Positions 25,101 to 36,315 of a stretch of DNA of 64,000 bases are shown here, in pieces (positions within the stretch are counted from its first letter, which is position 1; each line of letters begins with the position of its first letter). Under the pieces are notes generated by a model that made no database searches, was not told the DNA's origin, and saw nothing but the letters and a program-made list of their open reading frames with translations. The stretch is from assembly GCF_932526225.1 (NCBI RefSeq), contig NC_064037.1, forward strand, positions 16,058,601 through 16,122,600. Direction: 5' to 3'. This stretch comes from Nematostella vectensis (taxonomy: Eukaryota; Cnidaria; Anthozoa; Actiniaria; Edwardsiidae). A program made the position numbers and the translations under genes.

Positions 25101-28100
25101 AAGTTTGTCTATAAGGGCTTTTTAAAGTATCAAGAAAAACACTAGGGCTGTAAAACAGTCTTTACAACCTTCTTCCAGCCACCCTTTTTTTATGTCACAA
25201 GTGAACATTGGTTGTGTACTATGTGATACATACAGTAGCTATTCTAATAATAATGTTTTGCAAGTTCACTGAATGTGTGGTACATATAAGCAATGGTGAT
25301 TTCCACTAGTGATACCAATGAAGCTACAGCTACAAGTATGCTTTGATATTATTGTAAATTGACTCAGTCATAAGGTAACAGGTTCTAATCAATACCACAG
25401 TTATTAGAGGGCAAGTTACCATTCATCACAGCCAAACAAACAAACAAAAATTTAGTGATAACATGTGTGCTTTATTGGTTTTTATTTATTACTGGCCCAT
25501 GGCACTAACCTGGCACAGGGACTTGGAGTCATCAGTGCGAATACGAAGAATCAGTCTGAGGACAAACATGCAACTCTTAGGCATTGTGGTTTTGTAAAGT
25601 TCTCTATGCACAGTTTCCAGGGGGGAGTAATAATCAACTCGCCTACAACCAACTTTAACACTTAGTGATAACATGTGTGCTTTATTGGTTTTTATTTATT
25701 ACTGGCCCATGGCACTAACCTGGCACAGGGATGGGGAGGGCAGGGTGGTATAGGTGGGCCAACAGTTTCCTCACTCTCAAGAACTCCTTCCAATCATCAA
25801 TCAGTACAGTACTAAAATACTTACTGAGCATCGGGGTAAAGTTTCTTGATTTTATGCAACTCCATCTCATTGTCAAAGGTGGTCATGGCAACATCATGCT
25901 GGGAGGCATACCTACATAGTCACAATATTCCAAATCAGCCTGTGACACATAAATTAAGATATGCAAAAAGGCTCTGAATCAAGGCCCTTTGTCAATCTTA
26001 ACTTATACTGTGTAGTAGTAGTAGTAATTATATACTACTTATACTTATACTTAAGTGTTAGCACTGGGTCTTAACCCATTGACCCCTGAACCAGCCTGTA
26101 CCGGCCGTCGGAAAAACCTGCTTATTTCCCTGAACCGGCCTGTACCGGCCGTTTTTAGCGCGCGCGAGAAAAACCTCTCTAGCTCCCCACCCCAGCAATA
26201 AAGCTTTTGCAAATTCAGCTGTAGCATAACAAAGAATTGACCAATCAAATGAGATTCACTTGTCTTGCACGACCGCCATGTTGAATTTTTAGCGACCCGG
26301 GTAGCGCTTGAAAATCGCAATATTTTTATTATTTTCTCGCTTTTAAGGCTTTGTAAAGAAAGATAATTAGAAAAGGACAATTACAGCCCATGAAAAGATC
26401 GTTTTAATGAAAAATGACGGGAAATAGTGCGTAAAGACATCTGACAGGATACTCAGGATACTGACAGTGAAATCTAACTTTTGGAGTCTCACAGTGGAGA
26501 TTTTGTCATGTTTCGAGAAGTACACTGCCTCTAGTCTGGTGAGAATGAATTATCTACCCACTAAAAGTCTGCTGTATGAATGGAGGCTTCTTATTTTTGT
26601 GATAAGACCTGTATCATGAGATATTTACTTTGGCTAAATCAGGCCGGGGTGAATTCAATAATTAGACCACTTGTGGTTGCTCTCATCTCAAAATACTCAT
26701 TTCATGAGGTCAAAATGGTACAAAAATAACCTTTACTGGATCACACAACATCTGCAAGGCAACAAGGATGTCACAAAGAGTTTTTTAGATGGATTAACCC
26801 GAATATTTCGCACGTTTTATTTTTCCTCTGTTTGAGAACGATAGATTTGGCTTACAAAATCCGTGCGAACGATTTAAATCAATTCTAGATTCCTCCGTTC
26901 TTGGTAAATAATAATTAAGGAAAGTCAATAAGTAATCAATACTTTCAGTTGATAATACATTGAAGATGTTGTGAACTAATTGTGAGTTTTGGAAATCCAC
27001 AGAAAGCACTAAGATTGTGTTCTCTAAACATGAAACATTGATAGAAAGTTCAACCGCCGCTGTGTCCAGAACACGCAGTTTGAAATCGTTAAACTGATTG
27101 ATAAAATGTCTTTGTTTTACCAAGTCTAGAAATCTTATCTATGGAATAAACTCACGGAATGTATTCAGTAATACTGTGAGTACATTTATTTAAAATTTGT
27201 ATTGATTTATTTATTTATTAAAAAATAATTTTGTCATAAGTTGTGTTTTGTTTCTTCATGTTCACTAAATTGATAAAATTTCAATAAACTTGTTAAATAA
27301 TCGTCTAGTTTTTTTATTTTCTAGTTCTTTACAGATTAATTTTTACACCATCGGATTCCTTATCTTTTTCTGAATAAGATGCACTATTTGCTTTTATGTA
27401 ATATTGTCTCGCAATTTACTGCGCATATGTGTTTTGTTTTCTGTTCGAGCGAATTTGCAAAACTCATGAAAACTCCCAGAGAGAGGGCGAATCGCGCGTG
27501 CTATTATCCCAGGAGCGAATGGGTTAAAGTTGCATTGTCACCGGTTTACTTCTGGTCGATTACATAACAATCTCTGGTGATTTTTTAATGGAATTGCAAA
27601 ATATTTTAACATTGTAAAAGCAGTGTGTCTATTGGAAGTTTCTTCAAGGATTTGACAGATAATTTAAAGCGTGGAATATAATAGATTCTTTTCTCTTTCT
27701 GGTTGAGGTTTCTGTCAGCTGTTTTAATTTTAAGCGGCTTTAATTAAGGAGCTTATGTCTGTGAGAAATTCAGTGCCATTTAAAAATGGGTGATCTTAGT
27801 TTGAAACAATCGGGGTTCACATACACACCAAGATTTGCTAGACATACTGTAACACTGTATCCAATTCCCCTCTTAGGAAGTAGAGACTTACTTGATGTGA
27901 GAAGCCTGCTTGCATGGGTTTGCATAGACAATCTTTTTAGGGCTCACCCCAAGGCCTAGTATGGTTTGGATCTCACCCTATCAAAACAGAAAATGTTCAT
28001 TAGAACATATACAGAAGACTGATTTCTTAGTGAGAGTAGAGTGAACTGGCTCAGTCATTAGGTAACAGGTTCTAATCATCACTACAATGAGTTATTCGAG

Positions 28101-29171
28101 GGCAAGTTACCATTCATCATAGCCAAACTATAAAAGGTGCACTAAACATCTAAGCAAGTTTCTATTTTTTTAGATTTTGCTGGCTTAATGGATTTTGGTG
28201 GGAATAAAAAAGCCTGCATACTTAAAATATGAGAATGGGATACAGAAAAAAAGAGCCGGCAAAGACCAGAAAACAGATAGCCATCGCCGCAAGCGGGCCA
28301 CTATTTTGAACCCTGCTAAGAGTGGTTTGAGTAGAGTGGAAATCATGTGGGACAATTATCCATTCAGGTTCTTTTTTTTAATATTCTTTAATCTGCCATT
28401 TGGCACTTTTGAACAGATTTCCAGACTCTTCATTCAACACACCTTACTGGCACAGTCAAAGCCAAGACCAAGCCCTGCTAGTAACTTCAGAACAGCAGGG
28501 TCATTGTTGCACTTCATGGCTAGAAGAATAAAAAGGCAAACAAATCAGTCAACATGATTACACTCAATATGATTATGATTGCAAAAATAGATGATTTATG
28601 AAGATGGGAAAAAGAGCTTAAAATATACTGCACTATTTTTATGTAACTTACCATAAAAAGGTTCAACTCTTGGTAGAAGCTGAACCCACTGAAAATAGAA
28701 AAACATAACAAATGTACAGTTTAGAAACAGGACTCGACACCAGAAAGACATTAAAGCATAGCAATGTTTTTTCAGAGCTAGATAAATCTAAATTTTCTAA
28801 GATATTGCTCAACATAATTTGCAAAAAAAAATAAATAGGGTTAGGCTTTTTGTTTCTTTGTCTCTTGGAACTAAGATGTATAAATAATTCTGGAAATTAA
28901 AAAAAAAACATAGAACACTGGCTGATGGAAGCAGCCTCTTGATCATCTCACATAATAGTTAATGGTGTGGGGTAGAAGTAAGAGTTTGTGATGATTTCAA
29001 CAATACCTTCTTATGTTTGAGGACCACATCAGCCAAGTCTACAATGTAGAAGGCGTCATCTTTCTCCTCCCGACCCAGAGAGTCAATCTTCTCTGTGATC
29101 ACGTCCCTGTGGGACAATCCGTCTTTCACAATCTCAATAGCCAAATCCGTTCCAATAGACTGCTTCATCAT
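22183..29171 (-). CDS. ODC1: Ornithine decarboxylase, complete, 13 coding exons, 458 aa
   Basis: Minus exons in order: 29007-29171, 28652-28688, 28443-28519, 27892-27977, 25825-25911, 25510-25555, 24930-25018, 24734-24815, 24442-24525, 23823-24017, 23386-23568, 22603-22721 and 22183-22309; all phases agree. Residues needed for catalysis are present: PFYAMK with the PLP lysine (Lys70), SFHVGSG (His198), [15 protein letters not shown] (Glu275) and WGPTCD with Cys363 and Asp364 at the dimer interface. This argues for active ODC rather than an antizyme inhibitor. Known reaction: ornithine to putrescine plus CO2, the committed step of polyamine synthesis. The first coding exon opens with an acceptor at 29190 before the ATG, so an upstream non-coding exon is expected; a good donor lies at 31139. 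The short C-terminal tail does not obviously resemble the mammalian PEST degron. Several introns carry copies of repeats, and two exon ends are duplicated. Confidence 0.96.
22875..23030. repeat. ODC intronic dispersed repeat, copy 1
   Basis: A block marked by GGTAACAG, TTCTAATCAT and GAGGGCAAGTTACCATTCAT, with GTATGCTT and ATTGGCTCAG upstream. The same arrangement occurs at 25290-25440 and 28030-28130, all in one orientation. The GGTAAC...GTTACC ends can pair. Confidence 0.8.
24085..24320. mobile_element. MITE with inverted ends, copy A (ODC intron)
   Basis: A 236-bp element with near-perfect terminal inverted repeats: left CATTGTCACCAGTTTACTTC and right GAAGTAAACTGGTGACAATG. It has no coding capacity. 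Its reverse complement aligns along its length with the sequence starting at 27533, so it belongs to a family. Confidence 0.8.
24631..24758. repeat. 64-bp tandem duplication of an ODC exon end and donor
   Basis: Bases 24631-24694 and 24695-24758 are the same 64-bp block with one mismatch. The block holds the last 25 coding bases of the exon 24734-24815, its GTAAGT donor and the start of the intron, so an identical second donor lies 64 nt into the intron. Confidence 0.95.
25290..25440. repeat. ODC intronic dispersed repeat, copy 2
   Basis: Second copy of the 22875 repeat, including the upstream portion (GATTTCCACTAGTG, CAAGTATGCTTTGATATT) and the GGTAACAG...GTTACC core. Confidence 0.8.
25452..25731. 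repeat. Two 70-bp copies of an ODC exon-end/donor block
   Basis: Bases 25452-25521 and 25662-25731 are identical over 70 bp and 210 bp apart. Copy one includes the last bases of exon 25510-25555 with its donor (TGCCAG|GTTAGT). Copy two sits in the preceding intron. Confidence 0.93.
26069..27526. mobile_element. TTAA-flanked nonautonomous (piggyBac-like) element in ODC intron
   Basis: About 1.46 kb bounded by TTAACCCATTGACCCCTG on the left and GGAGCGAATGGGTTAA on the right, i.e. short inverted ends CCCATT/AATGGG next to TTAA. The subterminal motif CTGAACCGGCCTGTACCGGC occurs twice near the left end. No transposase is visible. TTAA with CCC ends is typical of piggyBac-type elements; the assignment is an inference. 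Confidence 0.5.
27533..27722. mobile_element. MITE copy B, one end decayed
   Basis: Begins CATTGTCACCGGTTTACTTC and matches the reverse complement of copy A, including TATTGGAAGTTTCTT and AATAGATTCTTTT, but the far inverted repeat is lost. It starts a few bases after the TTAA closing the neighbouring element. Confidence 0.7.
28030..28130. repeat. ODC intronic dispersed repeat, copy 3
   Basis: Third copy of the same repeat, core region only (ACTGGCTCAGTCATTAGG through GGGCAAGTTACCATTCATCA). Confidence 0.8.
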
Positions 29172-29760
29172 GTAATGATTCACAGTAAGCTAGAATAGAT
29201 AACAAAAAGTCAGGGAAGCAAACCTCAAAGAGGCCATGTCTTCAGTTTACAACATTTATCAATTTCTTTCTCATGGGCCAAAATTTGGGTTTAAAATCTT
29301 AATACAGCAAGCAGATATTCAAGAGAACAATAGAGATAGACATGTCCAGTCATGGCCAATAAAATCTGATCTGTTGGGTTAACTAGAATATAGTTCTCAG
29401 TTTGCATTCCAGGACTATCCTAAACATTGATTTACATCTAACCAAATTCCCTAAAATCGAATGAGTGTTTGAGGCCCAGCCATAATGTTGCTCTACAATG
29501 TCCCACTTTTAAAGAGAAATGGTCTTCAGGTAGCAGGTGGAAATCCACCATTCCACAGTTGCAATCAGGCGTTTAATTATTTATAAACAATGCAAATGAA
29601 AACAAAATCAACAAATTACTTCAGTACATAAGAATATAAAATAATTTTATACACAGCCTTAATGAGACTTTTTTGCTTTTACAACAGGGAATTTAAGAAT
29701 TAGATATTGGTCACAGAATACCACCATGCGTGATAGCATTTTAGCAATCTCTCTCTTTAT

Positions 29761-30625
29761 TCATGAAGCTGCATGCTACGTTCTAGAGAATTTTTAAAGT
29801 CTTCAAATAATGCAGGGTGGTTTCCGGAACAGGGTTGGTTGACTATAATATCATAGGTTTGATCATAGCTTTTATGGCAAGTGAAAATAAAAACTATCTT
29901 TGAATACAACATACTTAAAACGTCATAACTAAAAACAAACGATAAACTCGTTTTACATGTTACACCATAATGTTGTAATATATGTCTACGGATGAATCTA
30001 TAAGTAACTCGTTTTACATTATATACGTGTTACACCATAATGTTGAACAATGAATCAAGCGGTGTTTAACTCAATCCGAAACTCGTGCAGAATATAATTA
30101 AAACACTAGTTTCCAAAAACAATTACAGAGAGCAGCAGTATTAAATTAGCATAATTTTTGTTGGCTGAAAATTACGTTGTCGTCATGGACGAACCGGTTT
30201 TGCTGTGGACGAACTGATCTATGGACGAACCGGTTTATGGAGGAAACGGCTGGCAATCTTCAAAAATACCCGATGATGAATGAAGCGGTGTTTGACTTAA
30301 TTCGAAACTCATGCAGAATATAATAAAAAAATGAGTTTCCAAAAATAAGAACTGTGGGTGGATGACATTCTAGAAAATTGCAGAGAGCAGCAGTATTTGA
30401 AGTATTAAAATAGCATAATTTTTGCTGGCAGAAAATTGCGTCGTCGTCAAGGACGAACCGATCTATGGACGAACCGGTTTATGGAGAAAACGGCTGGCAA
30501 TCTTCAAAAATACTTAAAAAAATGCTCTATGATGAATGTAGATAGAACTTTCTCCCAGCAAACCGATAAAGGTGTTCTAACCGCTATGTTATCATCACAC
30601 AGATTTATGGTAACTGTTTGAATAA
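29761..30625. repeat. Dispersed repeat family copy 1, with internal 235-bp tandem duplication
   Basis: Starts ATGAAGCTGCATGCTACGTT and includes ATCATAGGTTTGATCAT, GTTTTACATGTTACACCATA and GGACGAACCGGTTTATGGA. The part from about 30045 to 30278 is repeated at 30279-30515. It lies in the long first ODC intron. Confidence 0.75.
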
Positions 30626-31139
30626 AACGGAAAATCCATTTAAATTCGCGAGTTAAAAAGAAGCTTCAAACAGGTTTAAAAGAATAAAACCTGTCTAAAT
30701 CATATCCTACTAAAGAAAAACTATACGACAACTTACTTAAAAACCATAAAAAAACATAGTTTCAATCCATAATCTGTATTGTTTTACACACGGTTATAAA
30801 AAAATAAGTTGATTTTACGAACAGACAGACTTTTTCGGCAGGAAGTAGGTCCGAATTGCTTTTTACCACGTAAACTTACGTTTTTTAGACTTTCCGGTAA
30901 ATTCGCCCTTAGCAAACGCTAGCTTGGCTCTGAATCGATGATGAACGAAAACTCCCACTTCTTCTTCTTAAGAAGTTGGTCCGCGTCTGGGTACCTTGTA
31001 AATTTTAGGGCTGCGTGGCTCTGTAGAGAAAAATCAAGTTCAAATGTTAGCCCGCCATCTTACTTTCAACGACCCAGAAAAAAACGTGGTTACAACAAGA
31101 ACTCAACTTTTCTCGTAGAAACACATCTATTATACTTAC

Positions 31140-31330
31140 ATCAACCACCCTAGCAGAGAAACAGGCCTCGATAACCTTTAAGCGCGAAATGTTGACGCTA
31201 AAAAGTTGAAATTGATGAAGTAAATGGTGGCAAAAGAACGCTTCAACATCGAAGTCGACTTCAGCCAAACAAGATGAACGACAGAATCTAGAGAAAGAAC
31301 GCAAGCAAACGCATATCATATAGTTATCTC
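31140..31330 (-). other. ODC1: Candidate non-coding first exon of ODC
   Basis: On the minus strand GGTTGAT|GTAAGT gives a good donor at 31139, about 1.95 kb upstream of the acceptor that opens the first coding exon. The 5' boundary is not visible; an upper limit is set by the CCAAT and CRE motifs at 31337-31374. Confidence 0.4.
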
Positions 31331-31336
31331 GTGCTG

Positions 31337-31374
31337 ATTGGCGGGAAGCGTATCATGTGATTAGCTTGACGTCA
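31337..31374 (-). promoter_or_regulatory. CCAAT box and CRE upstream of ODC
   Basis: An inverted CCAAT (ATTGG on plus, 31337-31341) and a perfect palindromic cAMP-response element TGACGTCA (31367-31374) sit just upstream of the candidate ODC first exon. Vertebrate ODC promoters are also known to carry CRE-type elements. Confidence 0.45.
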
Positions 31375-31481
31375 TAAACGCTTCCCAAGATGCATTCTGG
31401 GGCGATACAGGGGCGATAAGGATTGTAAAACAATGGATTCCAAGGTTCACAACGGCAATAAACCAAAATCTACGAATTCAG

Positions 31482-32280
31482 TCCAGTTGAGCGTGGAACG
31501 CCAGTAGTTTTGTCGATGAGTTTTTGCAACAGCATGTTGTTAAGGCGAGCTTTGAATGTTGTTCGTAAGAGGAATTTAGGGGGCTGTCTGTTTTTTTTTT
31601 TTTTTTTTTTTTTTTTTGGGGGGGGGGGGGGGTGGCCCGACATCCAAAAGCACATTTTGAGCTATTTTGTGATTTAGCGTGAAATCATTTGCGTGGTGGC
31701 GTGGTTGTATTGGCTTCACGACATACGACTGGTCGAAGTGTCTTCAAACGTCAGAGTGTTTGTAGGACGCATTCTCGACTCTGTAATTCTTTTGACAATT
31801 AACCAAACTTAAGTTAAAGTCGAATAATACCAAGATTTTTTATTCGACGGTTAAGGAGAGGCGTGGGAGACGCAAACTGTATTGTATTTATTTTGCGCAA
31901 AACTTTTTTTCCAAATTTTAGTGACCAACATGACGTTACAGCACTTTGATTTGGCTTGTTACTTCGACCTGTCGTACGCCGAGAAGCCCGTTATACAACC
32001 ACGCCATCACGCAAATGTTCCAAGCTAAATCCCGAAATAACTAAATTGATAATTCGCGGCTGACTACCTGCCTTGATTTATATCGTCAATAATCAATGTT
32101 CTCTAAATTATTACCAAGAGGACAACCTGGTTTATGTGTTCGGCCTTTCTTATTCATTCACTCCATTCTACAAACTTTCAGCGGGCGCACCTTGTAGTTG
32201 CCATCTCGAAAACATAGTCGTGACGTCATTCCGCGCTATTACTTATCGACAAAACTACTGGCGTTCCACGCTCAACTGGA
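31482..32280. mobile_element. Element with 36-bp perfect inverted ends
   Basis: The ends, 31482-31517 and 32245-32280, are perfect reverse complements over 36 bp (left begins TCCAGTTGAGCGTGGAACGC). Further in, 31690-31735 and about 31965-32025 are an imperfect inverted pair (GGCGTGGTTGTAT). A T-run followed by a G-run lies at about 31591-31632. No transposase remnant is seen, and no clear target-site duplication. Confidence 0.65.
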
Positions 32281-32360
32281 TAGTAGCCGGCGTAGCGGCT
32301 CAAGGGAAGATGGGGACTGGGGCTAACATTTTTAAATGCTTAAAAGCAAACTGTTCATTA

Positions 32361-32890
32361 ATGAAGCTGCGTGCTACGTTCTTGAGAATTCGTAAAGTTT
32401 TCAAATAATGTAGGATGGTATTCCGCAACAGGGTTGGTTGACTATAATATCATAGGTTTGATCATGGTTTTTTTTTGGCAAAACTGAAGATAAAAACTAT
32501 CTTTGTCAACATACTTAAAACGTCATAACTCAAACAATCGAAAAACTCGTTTTACATGTTACACCATAATGTCATACGGTTAAAAATTATGAATCAAGCG
32601 GTGTTTAACACAATTCGAACTTCGAGTTGGGACAATCTTAATAAAATAGCATACATTTTAACTGGCAGAAAATTACGTAATCAAAAAATCCTCAATAAAA
32701 TCCTCATGTAGTTATAACTTTCTTCCAGCAAACCGATAAATGCATTCTAACGGCTATGTTATCTTCATACAGATTTATACGCGAGTAAAATAGAAACTTC
32801 GAAAAACAAACCTGAAGCTAGCTGGTTCCTCCATAAACCGGTTCGTCCACAGCAAAACCGGTTCGTCCATAACCATAGCCGTTTCGTCCA
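32361..32890. repeat. Dispersed repeat family copy 2 (internally deleted)
   Basis: The same order of motifs as at 29761 (ATGAAGCTGCGTGCTACGTT, ATCATAGGTTTGATCAT, GTTTTACATGTTACACCATA, GCAAACCGATAAA), ending with inverted copies of the GGACGAACCGGTTTATGGA motif at about 32822-32890. Confidence 0.7.
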
Positions 32891-33088
32891 TAGATTTAAT
32901 ATGGGTTTCAAACAACCTCGTCCCCAGGGTCTTCTGGGTAATTTTCAAAATTATTTTATTTTGTATCTAATAGATACAAAGTGCGCTTTGGTGTTTTTAG
33001 GGGTAGTTTTTGCTTCTAAGGTATTTTTAGGGTAGCAACTTTTGGTGTCCAGGTATTTTTATGGGTACTTTTCGAAAAATTTTCACTT

Positions 33089-33230
33089 TTACCCTGAAGA
33101 AAGTTGTACGATTGTTGTACAATTTTGCTGCGGGCATGTCCGCTTTAGTAGTCCCAGCATCCTGTTCGCCTTTGACACAACAGAACGAACTTGATTTTCC
33201 AACGTGAGGGGTAAAACAGTGTTTTGGATG
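33089..33230 (-). mobile_element. Short LINE reverse-transcriptase remnant
   Basis: The minus-strand frame reads VRSVVSKANRMLGLLKRTCP, characteristic wording of the region downstream of the palm domain in CR1/Jockey-type non-LTR retrotransposons. Nothing else of the element is recognisable nearby. Confidence 0.6.
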
Positions 33231-34224
33231 GCAGCAGTGCCCGGGGAGGGGGGTTTCTTTGGGGGTAAAAGGGGTTGGGGTGACCGTCGAAGACCCCGAA
33301 AAAAAAAACTAAAAAATACCAATAAAAAAGGCTTTTTTCATACACTCTTTAATATCATTCATTAAAAACATTTCTTGAAGTTTAAAAATGTATTGTCATC
33401 CCGTGTTTATCCTACTTTCACGCGGCGGCTCCGCGAATAGAACAATGCAGAAAATATCGCACCCCCTTATGACAGCTTTTATATCGAAAACTTGGCAAAA
33501 CTGTATGGTAGCCATTTTAGAAAAAAAAAGTACCTCGCGTTCGTAGACCCTAAAAATACCATGGTTTTTTTTACTATTTTCTATAGGCTTTGCTTCGAAG
33601 ACCCTAAAAAAATACCAAACCTCGGATTTCAAACCCTAAAAAATACGGCGGTCACCCATACCTCTAAATATAGGGAGTATCCCCCCTGGGCAGCAGTGTC
33701 TTCAATATGGTTCCTAATTTCTCACCATTTATATGAGCTTCAATAGCCAGCAGTGCAGAAAGGATCGGAACACATATATTGAACTGAGAGTAACACCACT
33801 CACTCGGTGACCCGTGTCCGCATGCGTACTGTAGAGACACGCGTAGCTTCTCCCTGCGGTGAAATGGGTGTGATAGAGGCCAGTTCTCGGCTGTTGTCTA
33901 GTTCAAATCAAAGAAGTGTTGCTGAAACCTTCTTGTCAAACTAGCGGCACAGTAACAAGGGTAAACCCAGAATAATATATAGATTTAGGCACTGCCTAAA
34001 AGCGGAGCCAGCATAAACACCTTTTGTGTTGACTGATCAAAGGTATTATTGGGGGATCTAGGATCCTGCTCTCTACTGAGATTTATTTATTGTACCAAAC
34101 AAATGGATCCAGGCCTTATTCAATAATTTAAATTATGCAGTACATCAAAGTTAACAAACACAATTCCTGGTGTGGATATGGCTGTCAATGTTGTCATGAG
34201 TCTAATGGTAAATTATTATGTCCC

Positions 34225-35510
34225 ATCATAGAAGTTCCATTATGAATATCTTTTTTTTAATCAAAACAATACTCCCACAAGCTTTGCCCTTGTGCAGAAA
34301 ATGTCATGGATGTAACAGCATTCCAAAGATTCAAAATAATATATTTAGACTGTTTAGATGCCATACTGTAATTTTTATGTATTGATTTAGTGGCGATTCT
34401 CTCCTTCATTGGACCGAATATTCAGAAAAATGTCTGGAAATTAAAATCCAAAAATATATCTCCTTTCATGCATTACATATTAGTGCACCCCACTTTACTA
34501 TATAGTGGCCTTGTTGTTGGTGGCCTACTCCCAAATGAATGCAATGAAGAAAAAACAGATTGAAAATGCTAACTTTGAATTTCAAACCAAACCCTTTCAT
34601 TGATCTATGTTTGGGGTAGAGAGGAAGCAAAGAATATCAATTGACTAAAAAATAATCGACGGGAGAGGAGATATAAAGTGAATTGACTCAACTTGAAAGG
34701 TTTGGTGAAAAAAATATAACAGTTATGAAAATAATTTGATCGAGCATTTCTTGACATTTCCCCTTTCCCATTATCTTAACCCTTTCACCACCACAGGCCT
34801 CTAAAGAGGCCATGTCTTTGCTATCCAAGCTATGTGAACAGAATTCTATTATTGAAAAAGAACAAGGTTGTTGCTAGTGTTATAAAGTTTAAGTATCTTG
34901 CCCTAAAAAACCCTTCCCCTTAAAAGTTCCATTAATGTACATTTGTAAAGCTACATTCTGACAAGCTTTGTCCTTGCGAAGAACAATGGATGAAACAGGA
35001 TTTCAAAGATGGAATATAGTGTCAGACACAATTTTAGATAAGATGCAATGCTGAAGATTTAATGTATCATTTTAAGTGGTGATTTTCCATCCCCATGGAA
35101 ATTAATATCTACAAATATACATCCAGTAATGCATTATACTTTGGTGTTTTGAGAAACCCTGGATCTAACTATTCCAATGAAATAAATCTAAACATCTAAA
35201 ATAAATGTAATGGGCAAGAGACTTGGAAAGAAAATCCTATAAAGAAAATATAAGTGAAAGTAATAAATGAAAATTTCTAATTTAAAAATCAAATCTGGTT
35301 ATTAATTTATTTTTGGTGTAGAGGGGAAATAGCAAAGAGCATCAATTGCATAAAAATAGTCAACAGGGAGAAGAAAAAGAAAGAAATATGACTCTTCCTT
35401 AAATGTTTGAAAAGAAAATATAATAACAATAATGTGATAGTTATATTCAGTACTTTTCTAAAATATCCCCTTTCCCATTATCTTTAGGTTGATAGAAAAA
35501 TGTTTTCTTT
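34225..35510. repeat. Diverged tandem duplication of about 700 bp
   Basis: The unit at about 34225-34790 recurs at 34925-35510 in the same order: GAAGTTCCATTATG / AAAGTTCCATTAATG, CAAGCTTTG, ATGCATTA, GGTGTAGAG or GGGGTAGAG, AGCATCAATTG or ATATCAATTG, and TTTCCCCTTTCCCATTATCTT. Divergence is considerable. There is no long open frame in either copy. Confidence 0.7.
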
Positions 35511-36257
35511 ACAGATTTATTATTTAAAAAGCAAAAGTTTGTTTTTAGTTTTGTATTATATAAGTATCTTGTTCTAAAAAAACTATGAGTGTGTACTGCT
35601 GAATCACATAGTAATGAACTAGTCATTTGCGCCCCTCCCTTATGGTCCCGCAGAAGTCAGGGGTTAATGTGGGGTTTTAGACCACCTTTTAACCAGAATA
35701 TGTCAAGAGGGGTGGTGGTATTGACTGTTTTTGACTCTTAACTTGGAAACAGGTTTTTATTAAAGTTTAATCCCCCACCCTGCCCTGGGACCATGGGTGT
35801 GGGGGTATCAAATGACTAGTGAATAAGAACATCCTACTGTTCTCTTCAAGACATGATTTTTAATTCTCATGTCTTCCAGTCTTAGCATTCATCTTGGCCC
35901 TCAGGTAGTTCCTGGTTCATAAAAGAGTGAAAACAATTATTTATTATTTCTTTCAAAACAATCTTTTTATCAAGCCATTTATAATCTAACTAATTTTCCA
36001 CAACTATTTGAAAAAAAATAAACACATGAGATGCAAGATGCAGACAATAACAACAATACATATTGAAAATAGTTTTTTTTTATCCTCGGTAAGGAAAATT
36101 TCTCTTGTAAGTTGAAAAAGTTGCTGTATCTTCTAAGGATATGTATCTTCTTAGGACTAAGAGCACAGGATATAAAGACAAGAACGGTCTTCTAGCAGTA
36201 TTTGACAAATGCAACACGATATTTGATAGCCTTTATGAAATATCTCAACACAATTAA

Positions 36258-36315
36258 TCTGCCCTGGAGAAGTCTTATTAAAGACGAATTCCAGTTTTTG
36301 TTGTATTGTATTTTA
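36258..36315 (+). repeat. Degenerate copy of the 59.9-kb foldback repeat
   Basis: Reads TCTGCCCTGGAGAAGTCTTA, then TTAAAGACGAA and CCAGTTTTTGTTGTATTG, matching the right arm at 59972-60045 but lacking about 18 bp in the middle. Confidence 0.7.
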
